Below are positions 1-3,304 of a stretch of 5,434 nucleotides of DNA, in pieces. This DNA comes from Planctomycetota bacterium. GTDB lineage: Bacteria; Planctomycetota; PLA2; JAEUHO01. The DNA lies in assembly GCA_024639415.1 (NCBI GenBank), contig JAHEIK010000294.1:1-5434 (forward strand), in the 5' to 3' direction. The position numbers and the translations under genes were made by a program. The notes under the pieces were generated by a model. It was not told the DNA's origin. It searched no databases and worked only from the letters and a program-made list of their open reading frames with translations. Numbering within the stretch: the first letter of the stretch is position 1; every line of letters begins with the position of its first letter.

Positions 1-417
1 TACCTGGCGGCGCGCTTCGGTCATCAGGGGCGCAAGAAGGAGGAGTGCGCGGGCTTCTGGGTGCAAGTCTCGGCCAAGGGCGTGGATGTCGTGGGCGGCT
101 CGTACATGGCCGGCACGCCGCAGTTGGCCAAGCTCCGGGCGCATCTGGTCGAAAACCAGACGGCGTTCGAGCGACTCTGCAAGCGCAAGCCGCTGCGTGA
201 CGCGATGGGCGAAGTCCAGGGTGAGAAGCTCAAGCGCGTCCCGCGCGGCTGGCCGGCGGATCATCCCGCGGGCGAACTCCTGAAGCACAAGCAGCTGTAC
301 TTCCGCACGCAGCTGCCCGTGAAGCTCGCGACCACGCCCGATCTCGTGAAGGAGGTCACGCGGCGCTTCCGGCTCATGACACCCTTCGTGACGTTCCTGG
401 ACGATGGCTTGGCGTGA
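1..417 (+). CDS. DUF2461 (TIGR02453) family protein, C-terminal part
   Basis: The frame is open from the window edge to a TGA at 415-417, giving 138 visible residues; the start lies upstream. The visible part carries the family's pattern: a beta-strand-like stretch (AGFWVQVSAKGVDVVGGSYM), then P-x-L-x-x-L-R, then a helix ending in F-E-R-L, then G-E-K-L-K-R-x-P-x-G followed by DHP and a basic LLKHKQLY segment. The order and spacing match the C-terminal 60 percent or so of DUF2461 proteins, which are usually about 220-230 residues. The biochemical role of the family is unknown to me, so none is assigned. No membrane segment or signal is visible. The stop is followed after 46 bp by a strong hairpin (464-513) that could protect or end the transcript. 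The family call is confident; the N-terminus cannot be judged. Confidence 0.85.
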   Translation, partial: YLAARFGHQGRKKEECAGFWVQVSAKGVDVVGGSYMAGTPQLAKLRAHLVENQTAFERLCKRKPLRDAMGEVQGEKLKRVPRGWPADHPAGELLKHKQLYFRTQLPVKLATTPDLVKEVTRRFRLMTPFVTFLDDGLA

Positions 418-459
418 ACGCGGGTATGGCGTAAGGCGCGTCCGACACCACCTTGGGCC

Positions 460-513
460 GCAGGGGCGACCCTGGAGCGAGACGCCGAAGGTGTCGACGC
501 TCGGTGGTCGCCC
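460..513 (+). repeat. Long interrupted hairpin with GCAG head, possible diverged REP relative
   Basis: An 8-nt arm (gggcgacc, 464-471) is perfectly complementary to ggtcgccc (506-513). The 34-nt interior folds again: gagcg pairs with cgctc, and gacgcc pairs with ggtgtc (one G-T wobble) around a GAA triloop. Small internal loops (ctg/ggt and a/ga) separate the three helices. The left arm is preceded by gcag, one base from the GTAG head of the elements downstream, and begins GGGCG like their stems. It lies 46 bp after the DUF2461 stop. No T-run follows, so a classical intrinsic terminator is not supported, although a strong 3' hairpin could still stabilise the mRNA. Confidence 0.55.
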
Positions 514-534
514 GAGGGCGGGCCTCTCCAATCC

Positions 535-570
535 GGACTTACCCCGTAGGGGTGGGCTGATTGCCCACCC
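535..570 (+). repeat. REP-like element, copy A (GTAG head + 8-bp stem)
   Basis: This is a 36-bp unit made of an 11-bp lead (ggacttacccc), GTAG (546-549), stem arm gggtgggc (550-557), 5-nt loop tgatt and perfect complementary arm gcccaccc (563-570). A GTAG tetranucleotide 5' of a palindrome is the hallmark of REP sequences mobilised by RAYT (TnpA-REP) transposases. Two more copies with the same 36-bp length and geometry lie downstream in the opposite orientation. Confidence 0.7.
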
Positions 571-668
571 GCGTCCTCGTCGAACCGTCGTGCGTCGATG
601 TGTGCGTGGCGGCCGCAATGCACCGCCGGCCGGAGGCGCCTTGGCGCGTTCGCGCCGTGGAACCGAGG

Positions 669-704
669 GGGTGGCCACGGGGGCCACCCCTACCTGGTAA
701 GTCC
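669..704 (-). repeat. REP-like element, copy B
   Basis: Read on the minus strand it is lead ggacttaccag, GTAG (ctac at 690-693 on plus), arm gggtggcc, loop cccgt and arm ggccaccc. Length and layout equal copy A. The lead shares its first nine bases with copy A, while the stem differs at position 7 on both arms together (G-C in copy A, C-G here), so pairing is kept. Confidence 0.7.
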
Positions 705-724
705 GAGTCCCGAAGAAGGCCCTC

Positions 725-760
725 GGGCGGGCATGCAGCCCGCCCCTACCGGGTACGTGC
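725..760 (-). repeat. REP-like element, copy C
   Basis: Read on the minus strand it is lead gcacgtacccg, GTAG (ctac at 746-749 on plus), arm gggcgggc, loop tgcat and arm gcccgccc. It is again 36 bp. Compared with copy A, stem position 4 changes from T-A to C-G on both arms, again preserving the pairing. It lies 20 bp from copy B in the same orientation. Confidence 0.7.
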
Positions 761-771
761 GATCAGCCGTG

Positions 772-814
772 GGCACGGGCAGAGGCACGGGCAGAGGCAC
801 GGGCAGAGGCACGG
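772..814. repeat. 12-bp minisatellite, about 3.6 copies
   Basis: The unit ggcacgggcaga occurs three times without change (772-783, 784-795, 796-807), followed by the first seven bases of a fourth copy (808-814). The perfect copies suggest recent slippage. It sits between the last REP-like element and the 69-bp array. A 12-bp unit keeps frames open, but no gene is supported here. Confidence 0.85.
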
Positions 815-824
815 CCACGCACGC

Positions 825-1031
825 GAGCTGGCGAAGCGTGCATGTGGCGTCCGATACACCCGCGGGCCCCGCGCGGCCGGAGGCCGCGTGGGAGAGCTGG
901 CGAAGCGTGCATGTGGCGTCCGATACACCCGCGGGCCCCGCGCGGCCGGAGGCCGCGTGGGAGAGCTGGCGAAGCGTGCATGTGGCGTCCGATACACCAA
1001 CGGGCCCCGTGCGACCGCAGGCCGCATGGGA
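825..1031. repeat. 69-bp tandem repeat, three copies
   Basis: The units are 825-893, 894-962 and 963-1031. Copies 1 and 2 are identical; copy 3 differs from them at six of 69 positions. Each unit has a left half (gagctggcgaagcgtgcatg, then tggcgtccgatacac) and a right half that folds into a hairpin around a gga or gca loop: 868-892, 937-961 and 1006-1030. In copies 1 and 2 the stem is 11 bp with one G-T wobble. In copy 3 one C-G pair has become T-A on both sides, while another position is mismatched. The 69-bp period is 23 codons, so all frames read as repeats, but no frame gives a recognisable protein. There are no unique spacers, so it is not a CRISPR array. It ends 46 bp from the msrA stop. 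Confidence 0.9.
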
Positions 1032-1077
1032 GGTGACGCAGACGTTCACGGGGGCGAACAGGGACCCGCCAAAGCGC

Positions 1078-1716
1078 CTACCGCAAGTGATCCGCGAAGG
1101 CCTTGCGGAACTTCTCCAGCTTGGGTTGGATCACCGCGCGGCAGTAGCCCTGCGACGGGTTGCGGGTGTAGAAGTCCTGGTGGTCGGCCTCGGCGGGGTA
1201 GTACGTACCAAGCGGCACGATCTCCGTGACGATCGGAGCGGCGAAGGCCCCGGACTCGTCGAGCTTCTGCTTCAGCTCGATCGCCACGCGTTGCTGCTCC
1301 TCATCGTGGAAGAAGATCGCGGAGCGGTACTGCGTGCCGACGTCCGCCCCCTGCCTGTTGAGGGTCGTCGGATCGTGCGTCTTCCAGAACACCTCGAGCA
1401 GCTTCGCGAAGGAGATGCGCTCGGGGTCGTAGCGGATCTGGGTGACTTCGGCGTGCCCCGTCGTACCGGAACAGATCTGCTTGTAGGTGGGATTCTCGAG
1501 GAGGCCGCCCGTGTACCCCGACTCGACGTCGACGACCCCGTCGAGTTCCTGGAACACGGCCTCCACACACCAGAAACAGCCGGCTCCAAGCGTCGCCAAC
1601 TTCGTCGCGGACTGGGTCATGGCGGGCTCTCCTTGCGGCGACCTCTCGCCGCATCCGCCTGCGAGCGTCCCCAGAGCGAGCAGGACCAGGGCGAGCACGG
1701 GAAGGGGCTGGGGCAT
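1078..1716 (-). CDS. msrA: Peptide methionine sulfoxide reductase MsrA, possibly exported
   Basis: MsrA reduces methionine-S-sulfoxide in proteins back to methionine. From ATG 1716 the product is 212 residues. Visible landmarks are GCFWC with nucleophile Cys47, GYTGG (67-71), NPTY with Tyr78, CSGTTGHAE with Glu90, GADVGTQYRS with Asp125 and Tyr130, and GYC with the likely resolving Cys192 near the C-terminus. Spacing from Cys47 to Tyr78, Glu90 and Tyr130 equals that in E. coli MsrA (Cys51, Tyr82, Glu94, Tyr134). Residues 1-22 form a hydrophobic leader ending LAGGC, suggesting a lipoprotein or periplasmic enzyme. The leader has no basic residue at its front, and Ala rather than Leu at -3, so the lipobox is imperfect. 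Starting at ATG 1767 would add 17 residues with three Arg (229 aa); GTG 1722 is also possible. An internal ATG (1618-1620), with AAGGAG 8 nt upstream, would give a leaderless 180-aa enzyme. The gene diverges from the HDAC-like gene. Family certain; start and location uncertain. Confidence 0.93.
   Translation of the reverse strand: MPQPLPVLALVLLALGTLAGGCGERSPQGEPAMTQSATKLATLGAGCFWCVEAVFQELDGVVDVESGYTGGLLENPTYKQICSGTTGHAEVTQIRYDPERISFAKLLEVFWKTHDPTTLNRQGADVGTQYRSAIFFHDEEQQRVAIELKQKLDESGAFAAPIVTEIVPLGTYYPAEADHQDFYTRNPSQGYCRAVIQPKLEKFRKAFADHLR
1629..1634 (-). promoter_or_regulatory. Strong ribosome binding site before internal msrA ATG
   Basis: On the minus strand AAGGAG lies 8 nt before the ATG at 1620-1618, which corresponds to Met33 of the 212-residue form. 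No comparable Shine-Dalgarno sequence precedes the candidate starts at 1716, 1722 or 1767. The codons covering this site read as the linker just after the putative lipobox. It therefore either makes a cytosolic form or marks the true start. Confidence 0.5.
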
Positions 1717-1794
1717 CGTCACGGCCCGAGAGTATCGCGCCGGGAGGGGGCCGCTACACTCCCTCATGACTCGCGGCTGAGGAGGCCGCGCTCC
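1717..1794. promoter_or_regulatory. Divergent spacer between msrA and the HDAC-like gene
   Basis: The 78 bp between the two outward-facing starts must hold the promoters of both genes unless they lie inside the coding regions. I can see weak -10-like words (tacact at 1755-1760 on plus, gatact at 1736-1731 on minus) but no matching -35 boxes, so no promoter is called. The size shrinks to 27 bp if msrA starts at 1767. Confidence 0.4.
1780..1785 (+). promoter_or_regulatory. Ribosome binding site of the HDAC-like gene
   Basis: AGGAGG lies 9 nt before ATG 1795. It decides the start of the deacetylase: the same frame is open far upstream, but only as the antisense of msrA and the repeat spacer. 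Confidence 0.8.
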
Positions 1795-2721
1795 ATGCGC
1801 ACGCTTGGCTGGCTCTGGCATCCCGTCTGCGTCGAGCACGACCCGGGCCAGTGGCATCCCGAGTGCCCCCAGCGCATTGGCGCCGTGGACGACGCCCTCG
1901 GAGCAGCCGGCCTTCGGGACAGTCTGCACGTCATCGAGGCTCCGCTCGCCACGCGTGAGCACATCGAGCGCGTCCACGAGGTCGATTACGTCTCCGGCGT
2001 GCTGGCTGCCGCACCGGCCAAGGGACTCGTCCAACTGGACGAAGACACCTCCATCGGGCCCCGGTCCGTCGAGGCCGCTCTACGGGCCGCAGGCGCCGTC
2101 GTCCACGCCGTGGACCTCGTGGCGGCCGGAGACCTCGACGCGGCGTACTGCAACGTGCGCCCGCCGGGCCACCACGCCACGCGCGCGCGCACGATGGGCT
2201 TCTGCCTCTTCGGCAACATCGCCATCGGCGTGGCGCACGCCCTGGCCGTTCGAGGCTTCGAGCGCGTGGCCGTCATCGACTTCGACGTCCATCACGGCAA
2301 TGGGACGGAGGACCTGCTGCTCGACGAGCCGCGTGCCCTCCTCTGCAACTCGTTCCAGAGTCCGCTCTATCCGTACACCGGGACGGACACACACAGCGAC
2401 CACATCGTGAACGTCCCGCTGCCGGCGGGCACCGATGGCGCTGGCTTCCGAGAAGCCGTCGGCGCGGCGTGGTTCGAGCGCCTTGCCGCGTTTCAGCCGC
2501 AGCTGGTGTTCTTCTCAGCCGGCTTCGACGCCCACCTCGAGGATCCGCTGGCGAACCTGCGACTGCGTGCAGAGGACTTCGCGTGGATCACCCGGGAGGT
2601 CCTGCATGTGACGCGCGCCTCGGCAGCCGGGCGTGCGATCTCAGCTCTTGAGGGCGGGTACGCGCTCGGTGCGCTCGGTCGGAGCGCTGTCGCCCACGTC
2701 CGGGCTCTCCTGGACGGGTAG
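1795..2721 (+). CDS. Class II histone deacetylase family (HDAC-like amidohydrolase)
   Basis: A complete 308-residue zinc hydrolase of the arginase/deacetylase fold. Family members remove acetyl groups from lysine, polyamine or related amides; the substrate here cannot be told from sequence. The N-terminal signature is present (H15-D-P, H21-P-E-C-P-Q-R27). Then come RPPGHHA with catalytic His126 and His127, MGFCLFGNIAI (134-144), VIDFDVHHGNGT with zinc ligands Asp164 and His166, FFSAGFDAH with zinc ligand Asp245, DPL (250-252), and LEGGY with the catalytic Tyr289. All active-site residues are present, so it should be active. The RPPGHHA, DVHHGNGT and SAGFDAH..DPL style fits class II rather than AcuC-type class I. 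Gly140 stands where many relatives have Asn. No signal peptide or membrane segment is seen, so it is probably cytosolic. ATG 1795 is chosen because AGGAGG precedes it and the conserved domain begins at once. It diverges from msrA, and its last 81 bp overlap the HAMP gene on the other strand. Confidence 0.93.
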   Translation: MRTLGWLWHPVCVEHDPGQWHPECPQRIGAVDDALGAAGLRDSLHVIEAPLATREHIERVHEVDYVSGVLAAAPAKGLVQLDEDTSIGPRSVEAALRAAGAVVHAVDLVAAGDLDAAYCNVRPPGHHATRARTMGFCLFGNIAIGVAHALAVRGFERVAVIDFDVHHGNGTEDLLLDEPRALLCNSFQSPLYPYTGTDTHSDHIVNVPLPAGTDGAGFREAVGAAWFERLAAFQPQLVFFSAGFDAHLEDPLANLRLRAEDFAWITREVLHVTRASAAGRAISALEGGYALGALGRSAVAHVRALLDG

Positions 2722-3183
2722 CTCGCCGTTCACAGAGGCGCCGAACACCTTGTGATCCACGGTGCCGTCACGAATAGGCGCCGTGAACTTGTTCAGCAGC
2801 TCGCAGAAGTCCATCAGCTCGTCGCCCTTGCGCAAGTGGCACTCGTTCGGGTGCTCGCCGCGGGCAACGGCAGCCATGAACTGGCGGAAGCGGTACAGCG
2901 GTCCCGCAATGCGGTGCATGAGGATGACGCCCAGAGCGAGCGTCATCGGGGTGAGCACGGCAAGCGCGATCAGGAGCTTCACCGTCAGTACGCCGACCCA
3001 CTCCTGCTCGACTCGTGCGGAGTCGATCCACCCCTTGTCCGCGAAGTCCAACACGACCTGGTTGAGCAGGACGGTCAGGACGAGCGTCGCCATCACGGCG
3101 ATGCCGAGGCAGGCGAAGGCGACCTTCAGTTGGAACTTGGGCTGGATCAGCTTGCGCGTGCGCTTGTACTTGCGATGAGGCAT
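2641..3183 (-). CDS. Small two-helix HAMP-domain membrane protein
   Basis: A 180-residue protein with a very basic start (PHRKYKRTRK, 2-11), a PKFQLK motif (15-20), a first membrane helix (about 20-45), a short exported loop of about 20 residues, and a second helix (about 67-90). A HAMP-like region follows (about 91-135), with HRIAGPLYRFRQ (90-101) as the first helix, a connector with RKGDEL (118-123) and a second amphipathic helix to about 133. The tail (about 136-180) is polar and looks disordered. HAMP modules normally pass signals from membrane sensors to kinase, cyclase or methyl-accepting domains, but none is present, so any partner must be a separate protein. ATG 3183 is chosen because GGAG lies 5 nt before it and the basic segment then leads into the helix; the frame is open further upstream to about 3321 with an unlikely sequence. 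It follows the M16 gene by 121 bp on the same strand, so co-transcription is possible. The 3' end overlaps the HDAC-like gene. Confidence 0.8.
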   Translation of the reverse strand: MPHRKYKRTRKLIQPKFQLKVAFACLGIAVMATLVLTVLLNQVVLDFADKGWIDSARVEQEWVGVLTVKLLIALAVLTPMTLALGVILMHRIAGPLYRFRQFMAAVARGEHPNECHLRKGDELMDFCELLNKFTAPIRDGTVDHKVFGASVNGELPVQESPDVGDSAPTERTERVPALKS

Positions 3184-3188
3184 GGCGA

Positions 3189-3192
3189 CTCC
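3189..3192 (-). promoter_or_regulatory. Ribosome binding site of the HAMP gene
   Basis: GGAG on the minus strand lies 5 nt before ATG 3183. It favours this start over an extension into the spacer after the M16 stop. The rest of the 121-bp spacer (3184-3304) shows no clear terminator and no clear promoter. Confidence 0.5.
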
Positions 3193-3304
3193 GGAGCACG
3201 GTCTGGTACCGGATCCCTCTCGACACGTCCCCGGGGGGCACCTTGAGCCCATTTGGACGGATGCTTCACCCGTGCTGCTAGCCCGCTGTAAGCCTCGCGG
3301 CTCC

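Larger units (their letters stand above)
418..1077. other. 660-bp gene-free, repeat-packed spacer
   Basis: This is the only long stretch without a gene. Several frames are open across it, but only because the sequence is G+C rich and its 69-bp repeat is a multiple of three. The translations are low-complexity Arg/Ala/Gly/Pro strings that match no family I know, and no start has a convincing ribosome binding site. It holds, left to right, a 50-nt interrupted hairpin, three 36-bp REP-like elements, a 12-bp minisatellite and a triplicated 69-bp unit. It separates the end of the DUF2461 gene from the end of msrA, so it is a convergent, terminator-side spacer, the usual place for REP-type elements. 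Confidence 0.75.

Noticed and set aside
825..1031. CRISPR array
   Set aside because: The copies abut directly with no unique spacers, the 69-bp unit is too long, and there are no cas genes in the window.
561..1229. Repeat-containing protein with three 23-residue units
   Set aside because: The 69-bp period keeps every frame open. The product is low-complexity, no ribosome binding site is seen, and the frame runs on into antisense msrA.
1731..1760. Sigma-70 promoters in the divergent spacer
   Set aside because: Only weak -10-like words are present, with no matching -35 boxes at proper spacing.
1078..2034. Longer MsrA form starting at 2034
   Set aside because: The extra N-terminus is the antisense of the deacetylase gene and resembles no MsrA. 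The plausible starts are 1620, 1716, 1722 or 1767.
598..2721. A single 707-codon plus-strand open frame joining the repeat spacer, the antisense of msrA and the HDAC-like gene
   Set aside because: The deacetylase domain begins right at ATG 1795 with its own AGGAGG. The upstream part is repeat sequence plus the reverse of a clear msrA gene, kept open by high G+C and matched codon register.
3184..3304. Terminator between the M16 and HAMP genes
   Set aside because: Only 4-5 bp inverted repeats and no T-run, so neither an intrinsic terminator nor an operon break is shown.
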